Shown: one piece after another, positions 40,757 through 51,194 of the stretch | Layout of the letters: each line of letters begins with the position of its first letter | How positions within the stretch are numbered: position 1 is the first letter of the stretch | Source: Loxodes magnus | Taxonomy: Eukaryota > Ciliophora > Karyorelictea > Loxodida > Loxodidae | Assembly: GCA_946699065.1 (NCBI GenBank) | Contig: CAMPDV010000004.1 | Coordinates: 1-64,000, forward strand | Reading direction: 5' to 3' | Length of the DNA stretch: 64,000 nt | Notes under the pieces: model-generated | Told to the model about the DNA's origin: nothing | Seen by the model: only the letters and a program-made list of their open reading frames with translations | The model's database searches: none | Position numbers and translations under genes: made by a program

Positions 40757-41473
40757 ATGTCTTTGGAACTTTTTAAAGGAAGAAAGTATATAAGAGCGAG
40801 ATTTCGTAAGAATGTATTAGAAGGATTAGAGGAACTTCTGCTTTTATAACCATCAGCAAGTTATAAGTATATATCTATAGCTTAGGATGGACTAGGCAAT
40901 GAAATGTAGTATCTCAATAATTAAAACTTAAAATAGAAAAGTAGAAAACAAGCTAGAAGAGATAGTTTTTAAGTGTTATATGTGAAGTAGAATGAACTTT
41001 AGGAAATTGAGGTAATATCATGTTTAATATTAAAGCATCTATAAAGCAAAAATTTAGCCAATTGTAAACAAACTTTTATAAGCATAAGATTTTAGAGAAA
41101 ACGATTAGAATCTAGCAGGTTAATATTTTTGATGTGTTATGGCTTTATATAAATGCCATTAAAACGATATACTAAATTATTAAGAAACTAGATAAGAGAT
41201 TCGCTCAGATCTTTAATTAAATTTTTGCTTCAAGTGTTTGAATTTTTTGTGAAGGTTTAGTTTTAATTCACTTTTATTTAAATCTTACTTAGAATAAGAA
41301 TGGAATTAAGTCTATTACCTCAAGATTATATCTTAGCCTGTTTGGTGATTTTTACTTAGTTCTTTGAAAAATTACTCTTTTACTGTTTGAAGAAATTTCT
41401 AGTATTTAAAAGCTAATATTTAATCATGCTCCATAAAAACCAAACATAGACCATAAAATTTAAAAATTATTGA
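40757..41473 (+). CDS. Hypothetical 238-residue ORF
   Basis: A plus-strand frame runs from ATG to TGA without internal TGA. The first 150 codons are basic and purine-rich (RKNVLEGLEELLLLQPSASY, SRKQARRDSFQVLYVKQNEL). The last third is hydrophobic (PQDYILACLVIFTQFFEKLL) but overlaps, on the opposite strand, the 3' end of the neighbouring minus-strand gene. One of the two ends is therefore probably wrong. No family is recognised. It diverges from MCU. Confidence 0.35.
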
Positions 41474-42459
41474 TTACTTTACTGATCAAAATTCAATTCA
41501 GTAGCTTAGATTTATTCATAGACCTTATTTACAAAGAATAGAGTTTAAGCTTTCAAGAATCCTAAAGCAGACAATTTTTGTCTTTGCTTAATAAAGTAAA
41601 GATTTACAGAGTTATCTCAGCTTTTTAAAATGATCCTTTAAATTCTGCTCCATTTATCAAAGCTTGTTAAACATTTTATTAGCATTTCCTAGTTAACGCT
41701 GTGCTTCTTTCCCATTAGATAAGTATATTTCATTGCTTGATATGAACATTTAACTGACATTTTCTCTTAAAGCTTCTTAATCTGGTAATCTTCTAAAGTT
41801 CCCTTAATTAAGTTTTCTATCGAAGAGACTTAATCGCACTCCGTTTCATAGACGATTAATTATAAGTATCTTTCTGTCTGAATTTAGAATCCCTTTTTAC
41901 TTATTTTTACTCATCTAGAGTCTGAAGTTTAATTCACAAGAAGCTAGATCAGATACTTTTGTTCACTAAGGCCATCTTTGATAATTCGGAAAATGGATAT
42001 AGTTTCTGTATTCTAAGCTTATCTTCTTTATAAAGTTTTCAAGCTTCAGCAAAAGTTAAGAATATCCAAAGATAAATCTCTAAGATTTGCTTATAAATTT
42101 TAACACTAAGGCTTGCCTTTTTAGCTTAGCAATCGATACATAAAGATCCTAAGAAAAGCCTTATAAGTATTCTCAAAGTTAGTGCTTAGATAAAAATAGC
42201 ATTTTAGCAATGACGTGATCACTTAGTATACAATATCAACATATTTCAACCATTTTATGTCATTCTATCCATTAATGATGATTGAAATATTAGATAGGCA
42301 AGAATATCAGCTGTATCAAAATGAGATAAATAAGGATAAAATATATGTAGAATGATACCTTTTTAGGGACATTTAATGCCTTTATGTTGCTCAATTAATC
42401 CATTTTATTTAATCTAAAGTAGTGACTATTTCTTGCTGAGGGATAGAAAGCAAATGCAT
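41320..42459 (-). CDS. Membrane protein with possible PAS-like sensor region
   Basis: One minus-strand frame from ATG (42459-42457) to TGA (41322-41320) gives 379 residues. The first 130 are hydrophobic and aromatic-rich and could hold membrane helices (STYILSLFISFWYSWYSCL). A middle segment (about residues 165-215; SRWVKISKKGFQIQTERYLQ then LIVYETECDQ) resembles the beta-sheet and exit helix of PAS domains in ciliate sensor proteins, but this is a shape match only. A Lys/Glu-rich helix follows. It starts only 41 bp after the stop of the IQ/ankyrin gene. The 3' end is uncertain: another frame near 41180-41480 is also protein-like and a plus-strand ORF overlaps. No histidine-kinase core is seen. 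Confidence 0.5.
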
Positions 42460-42500
42460 TGAATATTTTTTAAGAATAAAATTTGATAATCAAATGTAAG

Positions 42501-44696
42501 TCAAAGATCTGAACGAACTGTTAGAACTCGCCTGATAGCTTTTTTTAATCTACTTGGAAACTGTTCAGATTAGCGTCTAAATATATGATCATTCTAATCC
42601 AAATTCAAAAGAGTCATGTTGCTCTTAGTATAATCTGTGATATTCACTTTGCTCTACTAACTAGCCTATTTTGCTATTTACTCTTTTTATTGCTAATTTT
42701 TAATTACTTCCAATCCTTTCTCGATCACAGTTTTGCTTAAATTTTTCTTATAAGTGGCAATAATGCTTCGTTTATCTGGAATGCTTTACTCCAATTATTA
42801 TAAACTAACTTCCTGGTTTCTTAGTTTAAAAAACTTCTAAAGGCTAAATAGTTAAATGCATTCTTTGCTAGCATAATCAAAGGGAAATTTTTATAGATTG
42901 TTGATTACTTTTAAGCTAAGATTTAGCTAAATGAGATTTTCAATAAGTTAATGATTTCCTGATATCCAAGCACCATGCATAATTGTATTTCCATCTTCGT
43001 TAAAAGAATCAAGTTTAGCTGAGTAGTTAAACAAAAACTAAAACATTAAGATGTTTCCATTCTTGCAAGAGTAGTATAAAACTGTATTACCTTTTGAGTC
43101 TCTCTCGTTAACTTCTATCATTGATACTGTATGGGCTATTTTCTTCATTTAATCAAAATCATTATTCTTAGCGCTCAGTATAAATTTGGCTATTCTTTAA
43201 CTACTATTTTACTTCATTTTAGTAACTCGCTTTGGAGTAAGTAAAATATCTATTTCTTTTCTTTCCCTAGTCGTTTATAATTGAATAGGTCTTTTAGGAC
43301 TTTTAATTTGAATTCTTATTTCAGGTCTTGAGGTTTCTCTCAATTTTCGCTAATATCTCGTATCTATTAGCAACCTTTAGAATTATCTCTTCTGCTTGAG
43401 CATTTTTCATGTTGCTTATATTTTAGCAGCTGCAAGTTACTAGCTCAAATTTTTTTTAATATCCTTTCTAAAATGTTCAAAAGTAGGGCCTCCTGTATAA
43501 AAATTAGGTAGTTTCTGGCTATTTTCTATTACAATTTAAGCTCTAGTTTTTTCATGAATAGTGTTAAATCTATAAGGAATTGTCTTAGTAGCATTATTAG
43601 TTTCTAAAGCATTAACCACTCTTGAATAAAACCCCTTTTTACGGTTAACATACTCCATCTCTTTCTCTTAATTTTGAGATCTTAGCTTCTAAGCCGATTA
43701 AGCTCTAACTTTTTATTTACTTCTATGCATAACATCTAATAAGAATTTCCTTCTTTATTGCATTGCAATCTCTTACTACCATTTAAACTTATTAACGATT
43801 CTATCAGCAATGTCAGCTTCAACTCTTTCGATTTTATTTTTAAATCTATTAATAGTTTTCTGCATTTCCTTCTTATCAATGCAGTTATTCAATTAAGCGT
43901 CTTTATTTAGCGCTTCAATTATTTCCTCATAATTCATCTCTTTTTACTTTTTGGTTTATTCCTTCAAATCCTTCTTTTAGGTATTACATACAATACTAGA
44001 TATTGCCATTTCATTATAACATGAGTAAGGAGCTGCAAAATACTGGTGTTTTGCCTAGTTTCTTAACTATTTGAATTTTTATTCCATATTATTTTCTCAA
44101 TTTATTTCATTCAACTGCCCTATCTATTTCTTAAGGTTTATTAGTCTCTATTCTTCAAGTCTTTTCTACACACAGCATTAGCACCCTTTTTTATGCTCCT
44201 TTTCTTTTTTTTTCTTTTTTTTAGGATTAGACTGAATAATTTCCAGCATCTACTGCTTTACTTTATTTTCTAGAGCTGTAAATTTAGTTTTAAGCTTGAT
44301 ACATTAAAAGGGTCTTTCTTCTTGGCTTCTGTTTTACTTAAACTTTTAAATGGTTTAATTTCTATTTTGCTTCATAGTTTCCAAGTTACTTAGAGTTTTC
44401 TTAATATCCTTCATAGCTTAATCTAAAAATATCCTATCCTTCTCTTATTCAGTTTAAGCTTTATTAAGTCTATCAAATTTTACCTTAAAGGATTTCAAAA
44501 AATCTTGTCTTCGAGTAGTTTCATCCAACTAGAAATTATCAAAGTCTTATGCTTATCTGTTAGGCTAAGCGCTTTATGTTATCTTTCTAACCTAAACTTC
44601 CTCATTTTACTAGTCCATTTCATTTTCAGAGAGAGATTAGGTTCCAAGTGGATTGTACTCCTGTACTATCTTCCCTTATTTAAGAAATCTGGACAT
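42501..44696 (-). CDS. IQ-motif and ankyrin-repeat protein, 731 residues
   Basis: A single frame from ATG (44696-44694) to TGA (42503-42501). Residues 1-420 are charged, helical and lysine-rich, with a poly-Lys tract near residue 158. An IQ motif (KIQATWKMLKQKRQF) lies at about 424-440; its Trp is encoded by TGA at 43409-43407, where IQ motifs often carry Trp or Ala. IQ motifs bind calmodulin or related light chains. Ankyrin repeats follow at about 525-610 (RDSKGNTVLYYSCKNGNI, EDGNTIMHGAWISGNHQLIE), then a helical tail. This suggests a Ca2+/calmodulin-linked scaffold. It is 231 bp downstream of the V-ATPase gene on the same strand. Confidence 0.8.
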
Positions 44697-44927
44697 TTTC
44701 AATAAATTAATCTTAAAAGTCTCTAGTTTCTATTAGAATCTACTTACCTTACTTATTAACCTAATTTTACAGCTATAGGTATTATAGCATGGCTAGGTAG
44801 CAATTAAGAGGTAGTATAGAAATATAGTAAAAGAGCATTTAAATGTCCATTTATATGGGTTATCATTAGAAAAAGGAAGGAAGAATAAATAAATTTTTGA
44901 AATATTGAATAATCAAAATCAGTGAAC

Positions 44928-47309
44928 TCAACTCTCTTCTATGATATTCTCAAAACTAAAGGGATTGAACTTCTCTCCGTTCGCACTGTAGAACTTATTT
45001 TAGAACTCAACCCTGAATATTAAATATTACCAATGTAACCTTAAAGCATGTAAAAAGCACTCTAAGGAGTCCATACAAATTAGAACTGCGAAATTAGCAT
45101 TGACGAATATTAAAACGCCAAGTACTAGTAAAAATGGATTCTAAGTGTCCATCGTTGCTGCTATACATTTATCAAAGAACACTTCTGTCAGCTTACTGTG
45201 TGCTAAACTTAGTGCCCACAGTCTTAAATAACTTGCTGTATTGGAAACAGTTCCTAGGACAAACTCAATCGTTTCAATAGTATGATGAATGAAGACTTCT
45301 GAATTATAGGTTTTCTCCTCGTTGATGTCATTTTCAGGATTTATCAAATCCTGCTAAGACAGTTAAACATATCCAGAAGCTTAGATTTTTTACTTAATTT
45401 GCATGACTGCAATTTTAGCAAATCACATCCAAAAAACAGACGCAATAGCTAGAATCACTAAAATGACTTAAATGGCTTCTTATTTATTTTATATTGTAGG
45501 CATTACACCATTCAGCAGCCCTCCATTAAGTCCCATGTTAACTATGGTTTGAATTAAATTAGGTGCATGATCACCATCAGTGTATACTTAGCTCCATTTT
45601 AGAAAAATAAGCAAATCCATATATCCAAAAGTGCATAAAAGGAATATTAGCTGTGGAACGAAAACACATGTAAAATCAGCAAACTTCTAGAAATATAGGC
45701 AGTTAGAACCTTTAAGGACGATTCCTAAGAGCATGTGAAGTACGCCAATGATAACTGATAGTTTCATCTTAAAGGAATTGGTAAACTCAATTTTATTTTT
45801 GGCAAGACTTCAATCGGGATCTAAGCCAAATGAATAAGTATCTTGATTTTTACCGAATAAGTCAAAAGAGATTGAAAAAAATTCGTTATAAATAAGTCCG
45901 CAGTATATTGAAAATAACCCCATCATCAATATCATATATCTTGCTCTATAAAAAAATGAAAAAGATTTTCCAAAAAAGATAGCAAAAATTCCTAAAATTA
46001 CGAATATCAATCCATGACCTACATCGCCAAACATTACACCGAATAAGAAGGGAAATGTAACGCATGTTCATATAGCTGGATTCATTTCTTAATAGTTCGC
46101 AACACCATAAGTATCAACTATTTACTAAAAAGGATCTGTAAAATCATTTGTTTCGAACTAAGTAGGAACTCCCTTTTCGTAATTATGTTGGTATCTCCTA
46201 AATTCTCCCTTGTACGAATTTTTATACTTACTCGAAACTCTTGCTAAGGCTCTTTGTACTTCCTCTTCTTTTTCTACTGGACATCAAGCATCTCCATGTA
46301 TAAGATTATTTTTTTATTCAAAACTATTCAAATTTAAGTAAATAAGTTTTTCTCTTTTGACAAACCATTTAAATTCTTCAATCAATGAAGGTCCTTAGAG
46401 TGTTCTAGAACTACTTAAGGATTTTAGTAAGTCCAAAATCTTAGAAGTGGTTGCTTAAAGAACAGATTCTCTTTGATGAATATCGAGATCTATTTTCTCT
46501 ATGCTTTCTTCAAAATTTAGCCTTCTACTGATAAAATGCCAATTAATACCAAAATTCTTGCAAAGAGTTTAAATCTTTTGCCTAAACAATTGTTGCTCAT
46601 CTCTTTTATAGAATATTATAATTACTGATTTCTCCTTAAAATCTTTCAATTCTTAATTCTTTATATCTATATCAACCACTAAGACATTCCCTCTAGAAAT
46701 CCTGAACAGCATTCTTTTAAATCTAAACAGTTCTTCTTTCTTTATGATTCCGCATATTTACTCAAACATTGATTGTTACTCTTCTTAGAGTTCAAAATCT
46801 GACTAAGGTTGCTACTATTCGACTTCATTATTTTCTTTTAGCTATTCAATAAGATAGACTTGGCTTTCTACAAGCATTTGCTTATATTCTATTAAATCCT
46901 ACTGCTTCTTTTCAAGGCTTTCATATACTTCTAGTTGCTATTTGAACTCTATCTCTTTCTATTTCATCTCTTACTCTATTTCTTCTATATAAGTTTAAGG
47001 AGGAGCTTCTCTGGAAGCCTGAATCAACTCTAGATTTTCTTCAAATATCCTAGCATCATCAATTTCAGCTTTCTTGACTTTAACCTAAAATGCATCAATT
47101 TAATGGTAGAAGTATCTAAGAATTCTATCAATTTCTTCTAGTCTCTTTAAATAGATAGTATGCGTACGGTCTATTATAGATTAGTTCTAGTTTAAATCTA
47201 CAAACTGAAGACAAGACTACTACCCTAGTTCTGCCATTATTTAGTAAGAAGATTCAGAGGGGACAATTAGACTGTACAAGCACATTTCTTAAGAGCGGAA
47301 GAATCCCAT
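44928..47309 (-). CDS. ATP6V0A: V-type H+-ATPase subunit a
   Basis: The 787-residue protein fits the family length (about 800-850). It begins [20 protein letters not shown], matching the family start, with a coiled-coil cytosolic half followed by about eight membrane segments. Landmarks are [17 protein letters not shown], the segment [19 protein letters not shown] with the essential Arg at about residue 696, and the end LRLHW-VEFQNKFYS. The subunit forms the proton half-channels of the Vo sector, which acidifies vacuoles and contractile-vacuole or endosomal membranes. An 18-nt intron lies at 45013-45030. In-frame TGA at 46286-46284 gives the Trp of the family's WCPV-like motif (codon 342). 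It ends at TGA (44930-44928). Confidence 0.95.
45013..45030 (-). other. 18-nt intron in V-ATPase subunit a gene
   Basis: Minus-strand GT...CAG. It keeps frame (18 nt), but removing it restores the conserved run RLHW-VEFQNKFYS, which the unspliced reading interrupts with six extra residues. Confidence 0.8.
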
Positions 47310-47685
47310 TTTATGATAATTGATTGTTTACTTTTAAATTAAACTTCCCTAAGCTCTAGTTTCTTAATCGTTTCTAAAACTGGCTAAATAACCATTCCTT
47401 ATATATTCAGCAAACCTCTTCACTTAGAAGAAGATACTGAATGTACCAATGTAGATAAAAAAGCTTTTTGGGGTTTATTAATGAGAATAAAAAGATCGAG
47501 TGGAGTTAATCTTCACTGAGATTTTAATTACCTCTCTCATTAAAATTAGATAAGGGTAAAAATGATAAAGGAAGGTAAGTTAAAGGATGTTAATTCTATT
47601 TAAGAGCGTAAAATTAGGAGACAAAGGATATAAAAATATAATTGAAAGAATGAGAAAAGTAGTGAGGAATGAAAATGGTTTAAAT
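47310..47685. other. Gap between V-ATPase gene start and HNH-like gene
   Basis: 376 bp upstream of V-ATPase subunit a. It should contain that gene's promoter and the uncertain 3' end of the AP2/HNH-like gene. No element is recognised. Confidence 0.3.
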
Positions 47686-48177
47686 TTACTTTTTATATTG
47701 TAAATTAAAAAGCCTATTATTAAATTTATTCCCATCAATATGAACTATCCTTCCTTTGCTACTTACTATTTCTCTATGGAAATAAATGAAGTTTCCTCTT
47801 TTGATTCTGTCTTTAATTGCATATACTCCGTGCTAACAAGGTTACCAATACCATTTTTCTACTAAATCCTTAAAAACGGTATCGCAAAGAAAAACTTTTT
47901 GGTTTCTTAATGACACCATTAAAAATTAGCCGTTGTCATCAATACAGTATCTGTATTAGTTTCTTAATAGATTCTGCTCTTTGCAATAGTTGTAGAGAAC
48001 TGATTGAGCTCTCTAAAAGCTTTTATCAAGTGATTCGCTTTCGCTTATTCTTTCTTTATGGATTATAATATCATGGAATCTACAAATAAATGTCTATCCC
48101 ACTCTACTGATAGACCCTCTAGACTTTCCTCCCGTTCACCCTGAAAGAATTTTAAAGCTCTAATTTATAATTTCCAT
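47686..48177 (-). CDS. AP2/HNH-endonuclease-like protein (3' end uncertain)
   Basis: Read from ATG at 48177. The C-terminal half matches the pattern of HNH homing endonucleases fused to AP2-type DNA-binding domains: a Gly-Gln-Phe-Leu strand, D-x3-KDLVEKWYWQP, YAI, then FHREIVSSKGRIVHIDGNKF and NNRLFNLQ, with the His...Asn...Asn spacing of the HNH fold. Such proteins cut or bind DNA, and AP2 regulators are thought to derive from them. About 164 codons are clear. The in-frame sequence beyond NLQ stays open but looks non-coding, so an intron or a different end is likely. One TGA (about codon 14) would be Trp. It could be a domesticated DNA-binding protein or a mobile-element remnant. Confidence 0.65.
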
Positions 48178-49039
48178 ATTATCTCTCTTTTATTAGTTAA
48201 AACATAGCCAACAAATATCTATTTTGTATTCAACTTTATTTATTCATTTCATACTTAAATTAGTCTATTTAACAGTATCATTACTATATAATTTTTATAT
48301 TTCAAGAAACTTCTCAATATTATAGCAGCGCTTATCATGTGACCTTTAATATGAAGGTTTGTTTAAAAACTGGATTTGTTTGAAGTTAAATTAATCAAAT
48401 TGCTTTTATCAAAGTAAATCCCTTCTTATTAACGAAATAAATATGACTTATCTCCTTATAAGTGAGTTGTTCTAAACTAGACTAATGAACTAATATCATA
48501 TCTTATCTATAAATCCCATCAAATTTCTTTTTGCCATACATAGTACAGATTATAGAATCTTTGGTATTTAATAGCTAGCTAATGTGGTAAACTATATTGC
48601 TTTAATTATTCCCTATATTTTATTTTTAATAGTATTTATAGTTTTTTAATTAGATTTTTATTAAAAAGAATTGACTATAAATTAGAACTACTTGCTTGAC
48701 TAGTAACTCCTAAGTAATTAAATAAGTGATTTGCTTTATTGCTTATTCTTTTTTATAGCTTCACCTTTAATATTCTTAAGCTAACCATTATAATAATGCA
48801 CTCCTTTGCTTGTTTTATAAGCATTTAATCTGTTTAAGCTTTGTACTTTAGAGTGTATAAATTTAAAATTTGATGATAGAATTTATCTAAGTTAAACTAA
48901 GTCTATGTAGTTCATTTTTATTATTCCTTTTTGTAAAGCAAATTGCTATACAAAAGTTTAGATTTAATCTAAAGTATTTAAAGGGTTAGAATTGTAAAGA
49001 TAGCAAGGTGTTAATGAGCTTTATAATTATTTAAGCTGT
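48178..49039. other. AT-rich intergenic region
   Basis: About 860 bp between the AP2/HNH-like gene and the cyclic-nucleotide-binding gene on the same strand. I see no conserved motif, RNA or credible gene. Confidence 0.4.
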
Positions 49040-51058
49040 TCATTTTATGTTTTCAGTTATTTTATTTTCTTCATCCAAGAAAGGTTTCTTAAATACTTAG
49101 TATTTCAATTAGTTGCTCTATCATTTAAATATCTGATCTTCACCATTGATATAAGCTATCTATTTTATTGTATCTTAGTTTCATTTTTTACTAGCTTTTA
49201 TGCTGTTTCCATTTATTTTTTGAGATAGTAAATCATTTACAAGTCTAGTATTAGGACTGTTTATCTCTCTATTATTGCTAGTAAAGGAGCCTAGTTTATG
49301 TTAAGATTTTTAAAGGTTTCATTACCTTTCTGGTGTAAAGCACTTTCTTCTTTAGTGAATTAATTTACTTCCACTTCTATTTTATTTTAGAAGATTAAAT
49401 ACTCTTGGAGAAACTATTTGTTTTATTGAATCAGGTACAAGATTTTAAATCTCTTCTTCTTATTCTTTTGTTTCTTAAGTACCTTAGGAATAAAAAAAGT
49501 TTTGAATTTTGGGTGCATGAGGAATTAATATTTGCTTTTAGCCAAAGATATCTCACTCTTGATTATTTAAGCTTTACCTATAAAATATTTCTTTTTATCC
49601 TTCGTTAATCGTTTTTTGACTTTCTTGCTTTGGCGTTTAATTATTCTATCAGTTATCTGAAATTGACCTTCTATGATTGAGTAGTTTATTTTAAGTATTT
49701 CATTTATAAAAATTATTTTAGAAATTAGTTCAATGTACAGATCTTTTCCACATCTTCATCGGTTCTTCTCTATCTTAATTCTACCATTGGCCAGAGTTTA
49801 TTTCTTATCTTAATATTACAGTTTTTTATCCAACCTTCTTTGGCTTAAATACCTTTTGTGGATTTGTTTTCTTTTTGTATCTAAACTCTGAAACTTAAAG
49901 TTAGTTAATTAGCTATTAGACGATTATCTTTTACTTTCCTTACTACTTCATATTACTGACTACCATCTACTTAATTTTTGGTGAGTTACTACCAGTATTT
50001 TTTCTTTTTTCCTCCTTTAATTTCTGTTTATTTTTTTCTATTACTTGCTATTTTATCAGTTTTATTACATTTTAATCTATTTTACTTAAGTTTTCCTTAA
50101 TGATGTATATCACTTAAAGCTTATGCTTGCTTTTAATAGTTTGTGGTTCACATTCATCAAATAAGCAGGAATAATATCCTACCACGTCTCCTACTGATAA
50201 CTACTCCTCATTCTATTACTTTACCTTTAAGTCATTTTTTGTATCTACCTATATCTCTTACAATTTGAGCACTTATTTACCATCTTATTCCTAACCTTTA
50301 TATCTTTCTTAATCGCTTTGCTCCTTCTGATCTATCTCACATATGAAATATAAAGAATCTGACATTTAATTTTAAAGCACAATAGCTTAGTTCTAATCAA
50401 ATATTTTAGAGTGTACACAAAGTAAAAGTTTATGAAACTACAATACATCCAAAGTTTGGCATCCAGGAATTAGCTTTAGAGCATCTTACTACCTTTTTTT
50501 GATTAGTGTGCTAAATTATTCTTTTAAATACTTATTAAACTTCTTTTGCTCTATCATTAGCAACTCTACTGCAGTTAGTGAACCTGCTGAGCTTGTCCTT
50601 TTGGTGTTTTGAATTATCTCATTTTCTCCAAAAAACATTCCAGTTGTTAGAATGTTAGGTAGCTGATATGTCTATGAATCAAATACCTAGATAGACCCAT
50701 CAGATAGTTACTGATATTTAATGAAATGGTTAACTTAGACTTGACCTTGTAGGATTATATAAGCAAACTTAGTACTGTCTCCTTTATTGTATATATGAGC
50801 ATATTAAGGAAGCTTCAAGCATTTAAACGTATTAACCACTTCAATTAGATTCCTCACATCAAAATCTTTAAGTAGTCAGTATAGCTCATTTAGCTGCTTA
50901 ATAAATACTATTAAGCATGCTTTCTTTAAATGACTTTTATAAGACAACTGTTCAAGTGTCTAGCTATTACTCTAATTGTTAATATGCAGGCTTTTAAAAA
51001 TGACCTACATTACAGCCATTCGAATTAGCATCATTCCATTTTACTTTGGCATTTCCAT
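49040..51058 (-). CDS. Protein with two cyclic-nucleotide-binding domains and a disordered tail
   Basis: One uninterrupted frame from ATG (51058-51056) to TGA (49042-49040), 672 residues. The first CNB domain (about 80-190) shows IYNKGDSTKFAYIILQGQVQ, then TGMFFGENEII and a basic stretch (KRTSSAGSL) where the phosphate-binding cassette sits. Canonical cassettes have the pattern RxA after a small residue, so cNMP binding may be weakened. A second, degenerate CNB follows from about 215 (DQNQAIVLQNQMSDSLYFI, then SVGDVVGYYSCLF). The last 300 residues are Gln/Asn/Lys-rich, disordered, and hold most of the gene's TGA codons, read as Trp. It may be a cAMP/cGMP sensor or regulatory subunit-like protein. 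It starts 136 bp after the RBR ligase gene ends. Confidence 0.82.
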
Positions 51059-51194
51059 TTTATATTCTTAAGTGATTAAAAAAGTAAAAAAAGGGAGTGA
51101 AAAGGTATAAAAATAGTTCTTTAGTGTGTAATAAATTTAAATATTTAAGGCTGTTAATCATACTACAAGACTACCACTTATAGCTCCTTTAACT

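Noticed and set aside
44200..44225. Frameshift in the poly-Lys tract of the IQ/ankyrin gene
   Set aside because: I first read eight A in the second run. Recounting gives nine, and the ATG, IQ motif, ankyrin repeats and TGA are all in one frame by coordinates.
44505..44705. 66-codon plus-strand ORF
   Set aside because: It is the antisense shadow of the N-terminus of the IQ/ankyrin gene.
49405..49608. 67-codon plus-strand ORF
   Set aside because: It is the antisense shadow of the tail of the cyclic-nucleotide-binding gene.
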